This document shows positions 8,084-18,070 of a DNA stretch of 64,000 bases, in pieces; the stretch's first letter is position 1; each line of letters starts with the position of its first letter. Position numbers and translations under genes: made by a program. The notes under the pieces are model-generated. The model ran no database searches. It had not been told where the DNA came from and saw only the letters and a program-made list of their open reading frames with translations. Origin of the DNA: Saprospiraceae bacterium (GTDB taxonomy: Bacteria; Bacteroidota; Bacteroidia; Chitinophagales; Saprospiraceae); assembly GCA_020629315.1 (NCBI GenBank), contig JAHDDO010000004.1:110383-174382 (forward strand). Reading direction: 5' to 3'.

Positions 8084-8870
8084 AGCTCAATTTTATACAT
8101 CCTTATCCGCTCGTTATGATGTCCGGAGCATAGACTTTATGTATAGTTACTATAGCATCTACGCACTAGAAAAGGACATTGGACCTAAGGAGTTAGCATC
8201 AGATATTGCCAAATTATTAGATCAATATCCTATCCAGTATTTAGTAGGCTTTTGTGATTTTTATAATGATCGCTTTATCGTTAATGAGAATGTGCTTATT
8301 CCAAGGCCAGAGACAGAAGAGTTAGTACATGCTGTTATCCAAGCCAAGTCAAGGGATGCTCGCTTATCTATAATAGATATTGGGACTGGGTCTGGGTGTA
8401 TTCTTTTAAGTCTATTGAAGGGCTTACCTTCATCAAATGGGCTAGGTATTGACACCAGTCTAGCAGCACTAAACGTAGCGAAAGCAAATGCAAATCGATT
8501 AGCACTAGATTGTAGTTTTAGGCAGTTAAATTTTTTGGATACGGTCCAATGGCCTTCTTTAAAAACATTTGATATCATTGTTAGCAATCCGCCATATATA
8601 GGCAGTGAGGAAGCGGATAGAATGGGGGAGAGTGTCCTTCAGTATGAACCCCATGTTGCGTTATTTTCAGGGGATGATCCAGATATCTTTTACAAAGAGA
8701 TAGCCGCATTTGGTCTGACTCATTTAAATAAAGATGGGGAGATCTGGGTAGAAATGAACGAATATAGATATGGCTCGATCCAATCTGTGTTTGAGGAACG
8801 GGGTTATCACTGCCAGGTATTTGTCGATTTACAAGGAAAGCATCGTATGTTAAAAGCCGTCATTTCCTAA
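8064..8870 (+). CDS. prmC: Peptide chain release factor glutamine methyltransferase
   Basis: 268 aa from the ATG at 8064; a longer frame from 7998 would sit deeper inside the sulfotransferase gene. It methylates the glutamine of the GGQ loop of release factors RF1 and RF2. The helical N-terminal domain ends at YLVGFCDFYNDRFIVNENVL, followed by IPRPETEELV, the SAM motif IDIGTGSGCILLSLLKG and the substrate motif SNPPYIGSEE. The end (LQGKHRMLKAVIS) is also typical. The sequence is complete and of normal length. Confidence 0.94.
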   Translation: MNAQDRKAQFYTSLSARYDVRSIDFMYSYYSIYALEKDIGPKELASDIAKLLDQYPIQYLVGFCDFYNDRFIVNENVLIPRPETEELVHAVIQAKSRDARLSIIDIGTGSGCILLSLLKGLPSSNGLGIDTSLAALNVAKANANRLALDCSFRQLNFLDTVQWPSLKTFDIIVSNPPYIGSEEADRMGESVLQYEPHVALFSGDDPDIFYKEIAAFGLTHLNKDGEIWVEMNEYRYGSIQSVFEERGYHCQVFVDLQGKHRMLKAVIS

Positions 8871-8965
8871 AGAAATATTAAAATAGGTGGGCTTATTTTT
8901 TAAGGTGTGTTAAGTATGTTACTTGTCCAATCTCAAGTTGTATTTTAAGAATAAATATCAACTTC

Positions 8966-9727
8966 ATGCGTCATATCTTTTTCCTATTTGCTTCCTTTCT
9001 TTTTATCACTTCATGTGGTGATTTTTCAAACGTAAGTAAAAAAACACTCTCACCCACTAGCCAATCATTCAGTGTCAAGGGTGAAATGATTCAGCGAAAG
9101 GCTCCTATGACTAAAAGTAAAGTGGCAGATTGGAACCTAGCGGCGAATACTGATAAAGACTTTTTTCATGCGGTCTTAGTTAGTTATGACAACAAAATGG
9201 TTGATGCTGATACCATTATCACAGATGGTGGCGGCTGGATATTTAAAAATATCGTTACAGAACCAACAATTACAGTTACCCCGATGTACAGTACCGCTTT
9301 GGAGGGTGCTGCTCAATATTCAATAGCGATTTTTGAAAATGAAATCGATAATGATAGCTCCGAAGTCTATTTTTCATTTGATGAAGAATGGAGTCCAAGA
9401 ATACGGATTGAACGACCTAACTCATATCCCGCTAATGAACGGTATGTTGCTAGAAACCTTGACCAAAATGTACCGTTTAAATTATACAAAAGTTCAATTG
9501 CAGTGAGTAGTCTAGAGTTTGAATCTAAAAATGTCTATCACGGCATCGTAGGTGGTTTTTCTAATGGCACGATGGAGGAATTTGCAGAGAAGTGCAATAA
9601 CTATTGGTTAGCTGGGTCATTCATAGGGATCTCAGACCGATTGGACCTTCCTTTAGATAGTGAAGAACTAGATGATTTACAAAAAAGAGAAAAAACGGAT
9701 AGCCATTATATTCCGGACAATAACTAG
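8966..9727 (+). CDS. Hypothetical lipoprotein
   Basis: 253 aa with an N-terminal type II signal (MRHIFFLFASFLFITSCGDF); Cys17 is the likely lipidated residue. The next residues are Gly and Asp, so retention or surface export is undecided. The body has no family I recognise; it is polar, with beta-type alternation and several Gly/Trp turns (GGGWIF, FDEEWSPRIRIERP, HGIVGGFSNGTMEE). A 95-bp AT-rich gap precedes it. Its stop overlaps the stop of the convergent SUI1 gene by 4 bases (ctag). Confidence 0.75.
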   Translation: MRHIFFLFASFLFITSCGDFSNVSKKTLSPTSQSFSVKGEMIQRKAPMTKSKVADWNLAANTDKDFFHAVLVSYDNKMVDADTIITDGGGWIFKNIVTEPTITVTPMYSTALEGAAQYSIAIFENEIDNDSSEVYFSFDEEWSPRIRIERPNSYPANERYVARNLDQNVPFKLYKSSIAVSSLEFESKNVYHGIVGGFSNGTMEEFAEKCNNYWLAGSFIGISDRLDLPLDSEELDDLQKREKTDSHYIPDNN

Positions 9728-10083
9728 CCTCCAGAAAACTTGACATCTTTGGCTCCTTTTTTCAATAGAATCTCTTTTATTCTATCGCGTTTATCGCCTT
9801 GAATAATGATCTCTCCATCTTTGGTACTTCCGCCAACGCCACAAGCTTTCTTCAATTCTTTTCCTAAGTCTTTTAAGGCATCATCAGGCAACTCAATGCC
9901 TCTTATTATACTTGCGGTTTTCCCTCCACGATGTTTCTTTTCTAGATGGATTCGGATGGTAAATACACTTAAATCTGAGCTTTCATCAGTCTCATTATCT
10001 TCAAATTGGGGGACATTCTCAGGGCTCCCCAACGCCTGGAAGTCCTCCCAACTCAAAGATTTAAATTTCTGTTCTTTAGACAT
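9724..10083 (-). CDS. SUI1/eIF1-like translation factor (YciH family)
   Basis: 119 aa. The C-terminal ~75 residues carry the SUI1 signature: FTIRIHLEKKHRGGKTASII, then GIELPDDALKDLGKELKKAC, then GVGGSTKDGEIIIQGD and a DRIKEILLKKGAKDVKFSGG end. The N-terminal ~40 residues are acidic and probably disordered. Bacterial YciH-type proteins are thought to affect start-codon fidelity on the 30S subunit. Single gene; its stop overlaps the lipoprotein stop. Confidence 0.88.
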   Translation of the reverse strand: MSKEQKFKSLSWEDFQALGSPENVPQFEDNETDESSDLSVFTIRIHLEKKHRGGKTASIIRGIELPDDALKDLGKELKKACGVGGSTKDGEIIIQGDKRDRIKEILLKKGAKDVKFSGG

Positions 10084-10131
10084 GAGCTAAACTTTCTTTA
10101 AAGATAAGGTCTGTCTAACAAAACAGATTCA

Positions 10132-12969
10132 TTATCTGGCGATCACCATTTTGGCGATCTCCTTTTTATTCTGTGCAAACATCTCAATGAAGTACATGCC
10201 ACTTGGAAAATCTACCTCGATTTGGTAGTCATTTACCTGAGGATGTATTTCAATGACCTTTCCGTTAGCATCAAATATTCTCATATTTGATATTACTTCT
10301 GGGTTTGAAAATTCTATAATATTATCGTGGATAAAGTATTGAATCTCTTCATCTACTAATTCACTTTCTTCGTCGTCTTCTACAAAGTCATCACATTCTT
10401 GACCGAAATAAATATGCATAGAGCAGCCCGGATCATCAGAATCAATAACAAGCAAATCGTGAGCATCTGCAGACCCTTGGAATGGACCTAGATCAATACC
10501 GCCACCATAATCATGCGTAGAGTGATACTCGTTGTCAAGATATAAGTGGTAGCTATCACCTAATCCGCTATGATTTACCTCGATGCTAATAAAGTATTCG
10601 TCTTCTTCGCAAGGGAAATATTCAATGGAAACACTCTCCATAGAACATTCTGGAAGGTCACCACAGCAAACGGGTTCTTCTAACTCTATATATGTAAAAC
10701 AAGAATCTTGGCATTCTTCTATTAAGACAAATTCGTATAAGGTTTCGCAATCGCCCTCCAGGTTTTCGATGTAGATCAGATCCTGAGGATACTCGAAGAA
10801 GCCATAAAACTGACCATTGCCAATAACGTTAAATCCTGGACAATCTGATTCTGGTGCCTCTAGGTAAAGAATGACGTCAAATAGGCCATTTTCATTGCAT
10901 TCGGTTACTTCATATTCCAAAATATCCAACAAGCATCCGTTTTCATCTTCACAGCAGATAGGCTCATCAAAATAAATGTCATTAGAACACACTTCTTGTG
11001 CATTATCAACTAAAACAAATTCGTAAAGGGTTATACAATCGGCTTCTAAAGGACCGATAATGACTCGATAATCTTCTGTGTAATCAAATTCACCATAGTT
11101 TACACCATTACCAAAAACACTGAAGGTATTGGACGGAGGTGCTTGATTAGACGGATAGAATATTTCTGCATAGAATACGCCATCTTCGCATTCGATAGCA
11201 TTCAAGAATAGTTGATCAAATATGCATAGACCTTCTACTTCACATGGTACTTCAATATCATAATAGAAGAAACAATCATACTCATTTAATTGATCACAAA
11301 TCAACAAAGTGAAGACTGGACCATTTACATAGTTTAGGTCAATGGCAATGGTTGAAATAGGGAGATCAGCATAGGCATAGGTACCAATAAGGACTAAATC
11401 AGGACTTACAATATTGAATGAATCAGACGCATTATCATGATATAAGTTAACACCTTCTAATAGCAAGTGACCATCAGTACAGACCACATTTTCGATTTGT
11501 AGCTCTCCAATATTACAAGGGTCGCTATCACAGCAGATCGGTTCTCCTAAGTTGAATTCTATGGAACAACATGGATCCTGAGCATCAACTAAAGTAAAAT
11601 CGTAAATGGTTTCACAATCTCCCGCAATTCCGCCAATCTCGATGAATCCTTGCTGGCTGTAGGAAAATGGGCCTCGGCTATCATTATTAAATAATACAAA
11701 GAACTGACCGTCATTGCTTGTATTACCATACCAGATATTGACCTGAAATTCTCCACCTGGATTACAATCGTGTACTTCATATTCTACGTATTGCCAGTCA
11801 CAAGGTCCGCTTTGTTCCCAACACGGGTTTTCTAAAACTAATGAAGTTGTACAATAGCTTTCAAATGAAAGGCTAATAGTAAATTGTGGAGATCCGCTAA
11901 TTATACTTTGTGGTATAGCTATGTTTGTAGGAGTTTCTCTGGGAATATCAAAGAAGTATCCATCATTTACCCAGAAATTAATTGTTTCTACCTCTTCCAA
12001 GTATATTTCTCCAACAAGATCAATAATGTATAGGTATTCTTCATCACACTCTATATGACTGAAGCTTGGTGTAGGAATATAACATTCGGTCGAGTCACAG
12101 CATAAAAGATCAATGTTTAATTCTGTTTCACAACCTAAGACCTCATCATATAGCAATACATCTAAAGACTGATTGCAATTTACGCTTAATGGTCCTACTT
12201 CGTAACTTGTGCTTCCGTAAGGGAACGTAAATAACATATCCCCAACAATAACATTGAAATTTCCATCACCAGACAATGACTCTTCTGATTCAAGAACTAG
12301 ATAAGGTTCAAATTCGTCAGTGCAGAGGTAAGGTAGTGTCTCTAATTCGTCCAGCACACATTCACCACAGAACATGGCTGGTACTGGAATATAATCACAA
12401 CACAGTTCATCACTTTCTAAGCAAACAGTAATACTGTATGGTTCACAAATTTCTAGTTCGTATATGGCTAATGGAAAGTCGTCATATTCTACGGTTTCAT
12501 AAAATAAATCATTAACCTTTACTATCAAAGAGCCTACATTTTGTGGATAATTACCATCAATATAAGCCGTATATAGATCGCCAGACCATTCAACGGTATC
12601 TAATAAGACCCCGCCAAATAAAGGGCAATCAAAACCTGGACAGCAAGCAACGGAAGGTTCCGTATATTCAATAGTGCATGTATCGGTTGGGGTCCAGTAG
12701 CTTAAGGTAAAGGTATACTGAGTTTCACAATCGCCAATAAGGCCATCCATCAAATATTGATCTTCTCCAAAATCGTATTCGCCTAGGAAAATATCATTGG
12801 CAGAAATATTGAAATAACCGCCATGATCTTCAGGTGTATCCAGAAAGACGTTAAAAAAGATATTATCATTTTGGCATTCGAGCCATTCTACGTGTGTGAT
12901 CTCAACGTCACATTGACCAAGTAAGAAAAAGGGGAGGCAAGTAATAATGGAAACTAGGAACTTTTTCAT
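10132..12969 (-). CDS. Giant secreted cysteine-rich acidic repeat protein with T9SS-type C-terminal domain
   Basis: 945 aa. The signal peptide is MKKFLVSIITCLPFFLLGQ. The body is about nine repeats of 90-105 aa, each starting after a CC pair and running C..L....C..G.F.V......N.....F.V...G...G.F.Y......IGPL.GDCET.YEFVL.D, then C....EPICC. Examples are LEGDCETLYEFVLIEECQ and IAGDCETIYDFTLVDAQD. The cysteine spacing implies disulfides inside each module; Asp/Glu are abundant and Lys/Arg rare. The last ~75 residues (ISNMRIFDANGKVI ... FPSGMYFIEMFAQNKK ... AKMVIAR) form a T9SS type A-like sorting domain. No enzyme motif is seen; a structural or adhesive surface role is inferred. The downstream neighbour of a related 1501-aa gene in the same orientation. 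Confidence 0.85.
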   Translation of the reverse strand: MKKFLVSIITCLPFFLLGQCDVEITHVEWLECQNDNIFFNVFLDTPEDHGGYFNISANDIFLGEYDFGEDQYLMDGLIGDCETQYTFTLSYWTPTDTCTIEYTEPSVACCPGFDCPLFGGVLLDTVEWSGDLYTAYIDGNYPQNVGSLIVKVNDLFYETVEYDDFPLAIYELEICEPYSITVCLESDELCCDYIPVPAMFCGECVLDELETLPYLCTDEFEPYLVLESEESLSGDGNFNVIVGDMLFTFPYGSTSYEVGPLSVNCNQSLDVLLYDEVLGCETELNIDLLCCDSTECYIPTPSFSHIECDEEYLYIIDLVGEIYLEEVETINFWVNDGYFFDIPRETPTNIAIPQSIISGSPQFTISLSFESYCTTSLVLENPCWEQSGPCDWQYVEYEVHDCNPGGEFQVNIWYGNTSNDGQFFVLFNNDSRGPFSYSQQGFIEIGGIAGDCETIYDFTLVDAQDPCCSIEFNLGEPICCDSDPCNIGELQIENVVCTDGHLLLEGVNLYHDNASDSFNIVSPDLVLIGTYAYADLPISTIAIDLNYVNGPVFTLLICDQLNEYDCFFYYDIEVPCEVEGLCIFDQLFLNAIECEDGVFYAEIFYPSNQAPPSNTFSVFGNGVNYGEFDYTEDYRVIIGPLEADCITLYEFVLVDNAQEVCSNDIYFDEPICCEDENGCLLDILEYEVTECNENGLFDVILYLEAPESDCPGFNVIGNGQFYGFFEYPQDLIYIENLEGDCETLYEFVLIEECQDSCFTYIELEEPVCCGDLPECSMESVSIEYFPCEEDEYFISIEVNHSGLGDSYHLYLDNEYHSTHDYGGGIDLGPFQGSADAHDLLVIDSDDPGCSMHIYFGQECDDFVEDDEESELVDEEIQYFIHDNIIEFSNPEVISNMRIFDANGKVIEIHPQVNDYQIEVDFPSGMYFIEMFAQNKKEIAKMVIAR

Positions 12970-13041
12970 GCTATTTGTATCAGTAAAGAAATATTCGTTT
13001 ACTATTAATAGCTTCTTTCTTTACGAAACGTTGCGTACCTT

Positions 13042-13081
13042 AAAAAAAAAGCAGGCCGCTTCCATTATGGAAACAGCCCGC
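13042..13081 (-). terminator. Rho-independent terminator of the 1501-aa repeat-protein gene
   Basis: Read on the minus strand, a 14-bp stem (13081-13068 with 13064-13051) is continuous with three G-U pairs, closes on a 3-base loop and is followed by nine T residues (plus-strand A run at 13042-13050). It lies 26 bases past the stop at 13107 and separates the two minus-strand repeat-protein genes, so they are probably separate transcripts. Confidence 0.88.
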
Positions 13082-13106
13082 CCGTTCAAAGCTGTGTTAC
13101 AGATCT

Positions 13107-16100
13107 CTAATATTTGAAGATCTTTTTACTGTATAGAACACCATCCATTTCATAGACCATGATGTATATGCTGGCATCAAAGTCAGCAATACTCATGCGT
13201 CCAGAGCCTTGGAGCGAATATTTTCCAACTTCTCGTCCAGTATTCTGATAAATCATTAATTCAAAACCATTAGGTGCTGCACTATATATTATTTCGTTGT
13301 GACCATATTGAATGCGGAAGCCTGATTCACAGCAAATGGGACCAAAGTCGCCTGCAATGAAGCAATCTTCGTTTATTTCATCAACTATATAAAGGTCATA
13401 TACCGTTTCACAGTCCCCTTCGAAAGGACCGACTGTATAATAGTCTTCTCCATATTGGAAGTTTTCAATGAACTCGTCATTGACAAATACATTGAATGAT
13501 CCTGCGTCTGGGTCAATCGCATCAAATTCAAAATCGATGTAAAAATCGCCTTCTTCATCACATTCTGAAGTTTCTATGATTAACCCATCAAAAAGACACT
13601 CGGAGTCTTCCTCTTGGCAATCCGGTGTTTCAAATTCAATAGAAGTACAGCAATCTGGATTGTCATTGATACAAACCTCGACGACTATCGTTCCTTGGGC
13701 AATTATATCTTCGACTAGAATAGGTAATTGATCTAATTCGAAGAAGTCATAAAAGTCTTCGTTAATAAAGACATCGAAGAATTCATCAGTGGCATTTTCA
13801 TAATTGAAGCTTAGGTAGAAACTGAATAGGTCCTCATTTAGACAAAGAATATCGAAAACTTCTAGGTCCCATAGTTCACACTCTTCCTCCTCTTCTTCAC
13901 AACATACTGGACCAAATTCGTCGGCCACGAAGCAGTTTTCATTTAGCTCATCTACAATGAAAAGGTCATATATAGTTTCGCAATCCCCATCGAATGGACC
14001 GACCGTATAGAATAGCTCGCCATACTGGAAATTATCTATAAACTCATCATTGACAAAAACATTGAATGACCCTGCGTCTGGATCAGATACATCGAATTCA
14101 AAATCCACTAGAAACCCACCTACTTCATCGCATTCATGAGCTTCGATAAATAACTCATCCATAATGCATTCGCCATCTTCTTCTTCACAATTAGGTGCTT
14201 CAAATTCAGTAACAGTACAACAATCTGGATTATCATTAATACAGACTTCAACTACCACCACGCCTTCTGCGAGTACTTCCTCAACTAAAACAGGTAGCTC
14301 TTCAAGCCCATAGAAACCAAAGAATGACCCATTTACAAAAAGATCAAAGAATTCATTATCCGGATTTTCGTAGGCGAAGTTTATGTAAAAGCTGAAGTAC
14401 GATTCATCATTGCAATCAATATCGAAGACCTCCAGGCCAAACACTTCACATTCTGGTTCTTCATCATCACAACAAACTGGTCCAAATTCGTCAGCGATAA
14501 AACAATTTTCATTGATCTCATCTACTAGGTAAAGATCATATATTGTTTCACAATCTCCATCAAATGGCCCCACGGTATAGTAGGGTTCCCCATATTGGAA
14601 ATTAGCTATAAAGGCATCATTTACATATACATTGAATGAACCCGCATCAGGATCTGTCACATCAAATTCAAAATCAATTAAAAAGTTACCCTCTTCATCA
14701 CATTCATATGTCTCAATAAACAACCCTTCCATTACGCATTCATCATCCTCATCTTCACAATTAGGTGCTTCAAATTCTATAGTTGTACAACAATCCGGAT
14801 TATCATTGATACACACATCTACAATAACAAGTCCTTCAGCAGGAATTTCTTCTACAAGAATAGGTAGTTCTTCAAGCGGGTAAAAATCATAAAAGTCTCC
14901 ATTAATGAAGAGATCAAAGAATTCATTGCCAGGATCTTCATACGAAAAGTTGATATAGAAAGTAAAGTAATCATCGCTTACACAGATAAAATCAAAGGCC
15001 TCTAGATCGAATACTTCACAAAACTCCTCTTCCTCATCACAGCAAACAGGACCAAATTCATTGGCAATAAAACAGTCATCATTCACTTCATCAACCAAGA
15101 AAAGATCATATACTGTTTCGCAATCGCCTTCAAATGGACCTACCGTATAAAAGGGTTCACCATATTGAAAGTTACTAATGAATTCTTCATTCACGAAGAC
15201 ATTAAATGAGCCTGCATCCGGTTCTATAACTTCAAAGGCAAAATCAATTAAGAAGCCACCTTCTTCGTTGCACTCATATGTTTCAATGAATAAACCATTC
15301 ATTTGACATTCGCTATCTTCACTGCAATCCGGACCTTCAAATTCTATCGTAGAACAGCAATCTTCATTGTCATTTATACAAACATCAATGACCACAATTT
15401 CTTCAATAGGCACTTCTTCGACAAAGAGCGGTAGATCTTCTAAAGAGTAAAACCCATAGAAATCTCCATTTACATATAAATCAAAGAATTCATTATCAGG
15501 ATTGACATAATTGAAATTGATATACAAACTGAAATAATCCTCATTCAAACAAATGAAATCAAAAGCTTCCAAATCAAAGACTTCACAAGATTCTTCTTCA
15601 TTACAACAGACAGGACCAAATTCGTTAGCGATGAAGCAGTCTTCATTTACTTCATCTACGAGATATAGATCATAGATTGTCTCACAATCTCCATCGAATG
15701 GACCTACGGTATAAAATGTTTCTCCATATTGGAAATTGGCAATAAAGGCATCATTTACAAAAACATTAAATGAGCCTGCATCAGGGTCTGTCACATCAAA
15801 TTCAAAATCAATTAAGAAACCACCATCTTCGTCACAGTCATAGGTTTCAATGAACAGACCCGTCATTTGGCATTGTTCTTCTTCTTCGCTACAATTAGGT
15901 CCTTCAAATTCAAAGGCGGTACAACAATCAGGATTATCATTGATACAAACCTCTACCACTATAATATCCTCAAGCAAGGCTTCTTCTACTTGAGTCGGCA
16001 AATCCTCTAATGAATACAGCCCATAAAATTCATCATTGACAAAAAGGTCAAACCACTCACTCTCTGGGTTTTCATAGCCAAAGTTTATATAAAAGCTAAG

Positions 16101-17612
16101 ATAATTCTCATCTAAGCAAACTATATCAAATACTTCTAGGTCAAATACTTCACAGATGACATCCTGACTACAACAGACTGGTTCCAAATCCAATTCGTCA
16201 ACACATGCTGGATTTTCGGTGTCCATTATTTTTAACCAAGGCCCTTCTTCACAGTTTTCTTCAAAAGGTCCAACCGTATAAAAGTCCATCCCATACGCAA
16301 AGGTTCCTATAGTATCCTCATTGAATATGAAGTAGAATGAATCAGCCGTACTTCCTTCTACGAAGAAAGAAAAGTCGATCATGAACATATCCTCTTCATT
16401 ACAGCCATATGCTTCGGCTACAAGATCCAAAAGGGTACAGTCATTAGATTCGCAGCACGGAACTTCATAGATGTAGCTATCTGAACAATCCTCGTTTAGT
16501 TCATCTTGTACGTATAATTCAAGCTCCCCAGCGCAGTTCCCTTCGAAGGGACCAATTGAATAAGGGCCTTCTTCTTCATAGGGAATATTCTCGATAAACG
16601 CATCATTAAGATATACATTGAAGGATCCTGCCTCCGGATTTTCGATTTCAAAATCGAATACCACTTGATAATTACCATCGGCATCGCATTCACTTATTTC
16701 TGCAAATAATTCTGATATAATACATTCTGTGGCCTCACATTCTTGTGGAGGAATAATCATAGTAGCACAACAATCTGGAACATCGTTAATGCAAACCTCC
16801 ACCTCATTTTCAAGAAACGCAGACAAGGGACCAATTTCAAGAGGCAATTGATTTAACAAATAATAATCAAGATAAACGCCATTAACCCATATCTCAAAAT
16901 ACTCATTGCCTGGATCTATGACATCGAAATCAATATTTACAAGATATTCATTATCACTGAGGCAAGTTACATCCTGATAAGCAAGGTTTTGTATTTCACA
17001 CATGGCTACTTCGCAGCATATAGCTTCTTCAAGAAATGTAAACGTGGAACAATCAGGATTTTCGTTATCGGTTAAGACAAATTCATATATAGTTTCACAA
17101 TCCCCTTGCAATCCTTCTATTAACACAAAGGGATCGTCATATGAATACTCTGTTCCATATGTAATTCCATTTCCTTGAACCGTAAATGTGGCAGCATCAG
17201 GATTTAAGATCTCCCAAGTTAAGTATACATCAAATGTACCATCATCATTACAGAAGGTCGGATCAGCAAAGACTTGGGTCCAGTAGCAGTCACAGCAAGG
17301 TTGTAGTATTTCAGCTTCTATATTACAAGAAGGATCGGCATCATCCACCAAACTAATGGCTTCGTAATAGGATGGACAAACGCCTTCGAAAGGACCTATT
17401 GTATAGAACGTTTCACCATACTCGAAAGTCTCCACATAATCTTGGCCAAAATAAACGGTAAAGGTTCCAGTAGCATCATTTTCAAATTCGAAATCGATTG
17501 TGAATGTATTTGATTCAGAACAGTCAGAAAACTCGGTAACCAAATTGGAGAATTCACATTGTGAGTGGAGCAAAGAGGGGAGTAGTAAGAAGAAGGATAA
17601 AAGTTTTTTCAT
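13107..17612 (-). CDS. Giant secreted acidic repeat protein with alternating A/B cysteine modules
   Basis: 1501 aa; signal peptide MKKLLSFFLLLPSLLHSQ. About 15 modules of 90-95 aa follow. Type B modules (C..GLFIETYEC...G.FLIDFEF then DPDAGSFNVFVND, FQYGE.FYTVGPF.GDCETIYD, ending EFGPVCC) match the modules of the 945-aa neighbour. Type A modules (CEVFDLEAFDFICL, YFSFYINF.Y.NP, EFFDLFVNG, FY.LE.LP..VEE, VCINDNPDCCT..EFE.P.C) are a second sequence class. Order is B B A B B, then five A-B pairs. The pairs are nearly identical to each other. The terminal ~70 residues (YSAAPNGFELMIYQNTGREV ... IYIMVYEMDGVLYSKKIFKY) look like a diverged T9SS sorting domain. Extremely rich in Asp/Glu and Phe/Tyr. Surface structural role inferred; no enzyme motif. 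Confidence 0.85.
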   Translation of the reverse strand: MKKLLSFFLLLPSLLHSQCEFSNLVTEFSDCSESNTFTIDFEFENDATGTFTVYFGQDYVETFEYGETFYTIGPFEGVCPSYYEAISLVDDADPSCNIEAEILQPCCDCYWTQVFADPTFCNDDGTFDVYLTWEILNPDAATFTVQGNGITYGTEYSYDDPFVLIEGLQGDCETIYEFVLTDNENPDCSTFTFLEEAICCEVAMCEIQNLAYQDVTCLSDNEYLVNIDFDVIDPGNEYFEIWVNGVYLDYYLLNQLPLEIGPLSAFLENEVEVCINDVPDCCATMIIPPQECEATECIISELFAEISECDADGNYQVVFDFEIENPEAGSFNVYLNDAFIENIPYEEEGPYSIGPFEGNCAGELELYVQDELNEDCSDSYIYEVPCCESNDCTLLDLVAEAYGCNEEDMFMIDFSFFVEGSTADSFYFIFNEDTIGTFAYGMDFYTVGPFEENCEEGPWLKIMDTENPACVDELDLEPVCCSQDVICEVFDLEVFDIVCLDENYLSFYINFGYENPESEWFDLFVNDEFYGLYSLEDLPTQVEEALLEDIIVVEVCINDNPDCCTAFEFEGPNCSEEEEQCQMTGLFIETYDCDEDGGFLIDFEFDVTDPDAGSFNVFVNDAFIANFQYGETFYTVGPFDGDCETIYDLYLVDEVNEDCFIANEFGPVCCNEEESCEVFDLEAFDFICLNEDYFSLYINFNYVNPDNEFFDLYVNGDFYGFYSLEDLPLFVEEVPIEEIVVIDVCINDNEDCCSTIEFEGPDCSEDSECQMNGLFIETYECNEEGGFLIDFAFEVIEPDAGSFNVFVNEEFISNFQYGEPFYTVGPFEGDCETVYDLFLVDEVNDDCFIANEFGPVCCDEEEEFCEVFDLEAFDFICVSDDYFTFYINFSYEDPGNEFFDLFINGDFYDFYPLEELPILVEEIPAEGLVIVDVCINDNPDCCTTIEFEAPNCEDEDDECVMEGLFIETYECDEEGNFLIDFEFDVTDPDAGSFNVYVNDAFIANFQYGEPYYTVGPFDGDCETIYDLYLVDEINENCFIADEFGPVCCDDEEPECEVFGLEVFDIDCNDESYFSFYINFAYENPDNEFFDLFVNGSFFGFYGLEELPVLVEEVLAEGVVVVEVCINDNPDCCTVTEFEAPNCEEEDGECIMDELFIEAHECDEVGGFLVDFEFDVSDPDAGSFNVFVNDEFIDNFQYGELFYTVGPFDGDCETIYDLFIVDELNENCFVADEFGPVCCEEEEEECELWDLEVFDILCLNEDLFSFYLSFNYENATDEFFDVFINEDFYDFFELDQLPILVEDIIAQGTIVVEVCINDNPDCCTSIEFETPDCQEEDSECLFDGLIIETSECDEEGDFYIDFEFDAIDPDAGSFNVFVNDEFIENFQYGEDYYTVGPFEGDCETVYDLYIVDEINEDCFIAGDFGPICCESGFRIQYGHNEIIYSAAPNGFELMIYQNTGREVGKYSLQGSGRMSIADFDASIYIMVYEMDGVLYSKKIFKY
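13327..16160 (-). repeat. Five tandem ~567-bp A-B super-repeats inside the 1501-aa gene
   Basis: Recurring landmarks on the plus strand, such as the segment reading ggaccaaattcgt...gcgat, return near 13345, 13915, 14480, 15050 and 15615, a period of about 567 bp (189 codons, one A plus one B module). The pairs differ mostly at scattered bases and keep frame. This is a coding repeat produced by tandem duplication, not CRISPR or a transposon. Confidence 0.85.
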
Positions 17613-18070
17613 GTGTACATTTTCAATTTGATAGAGAGTGTTAGATTAAAAAACGCTGCTTTAGGATAATACTATCACTTTAAATATACGGATAGTCTAT
17701 GCATGTTATCCATGATGTATTATTAGTTCATATTATTCATAATATACTTATTATCAATTTATAATACATTTGAATATATCTTAATATATGTACCTGTATG
17801 TTGTCCCTATTTTCTTCAATTATGATTCGATACATGAATGCTCTATACCGTAAACCATAGCTACTAGAAAAAAAGTAATTATTTTTTTTGTTTGCGATTT
17901 TGGGACTATACAGTGATATACATTTAGATACACTTTAGCATTTTTTATAATCTGAATTCATATTAGAAAGACTTATAATTTGATGGTCAGTTTGGAATAA
18001 ATCTTGGTCTTTAGACATCGATAATACTTTTTTAGGCTTGTCGTCAGCTTACACATTGGCGGCTCGTCTC
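17613..18070. promoter_or_regulatory. AT-rich divergent promoter region between the giant-protein pairs
   Basis: 458 bp without a credible gene. It must hold the promoters for the minus-strand 1501-aa gene and the plus-strand 2124-aa gene. A TACATTTG (17765-17772) fits the Bacteroidota -7 consensus TAnnTTTG but has no clear -33 box. A second weak candidate is TTG (18004-18006), 18 bases, then TACTTTTT (18025-18032), placed about 40 bases before the ATG at 18071. An exact 9-base inverted repeat, ATGTATTAT (17715-17723) and ATAATACAT (17761-17769), overlaps the first candidate and could be an operator, although chance is possible in such AT-rich DNA. Confidence 0.35.

Noticed and set aside
8261-8587. 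Minus-strand ORF of 108 aa opposite prmC
   Set aside because: Antisense shadow; prmC carries all catalytic motifs in the other strand.
10084-10131. Short TCTGT/ACAGA inverted repeat after the 945-aa gene, considered as a terminator
   Set aside because: The stem is only about 5 bp with an 8-base loop and no T run follows on the minus strand.
13327-16160. Regularly spaced repeats, at first sight array-like
   Set aside because: They lie in frame inside a long ORF with a 567-bp period and protein-level conservation; not CRISPR and no cas genes are present.
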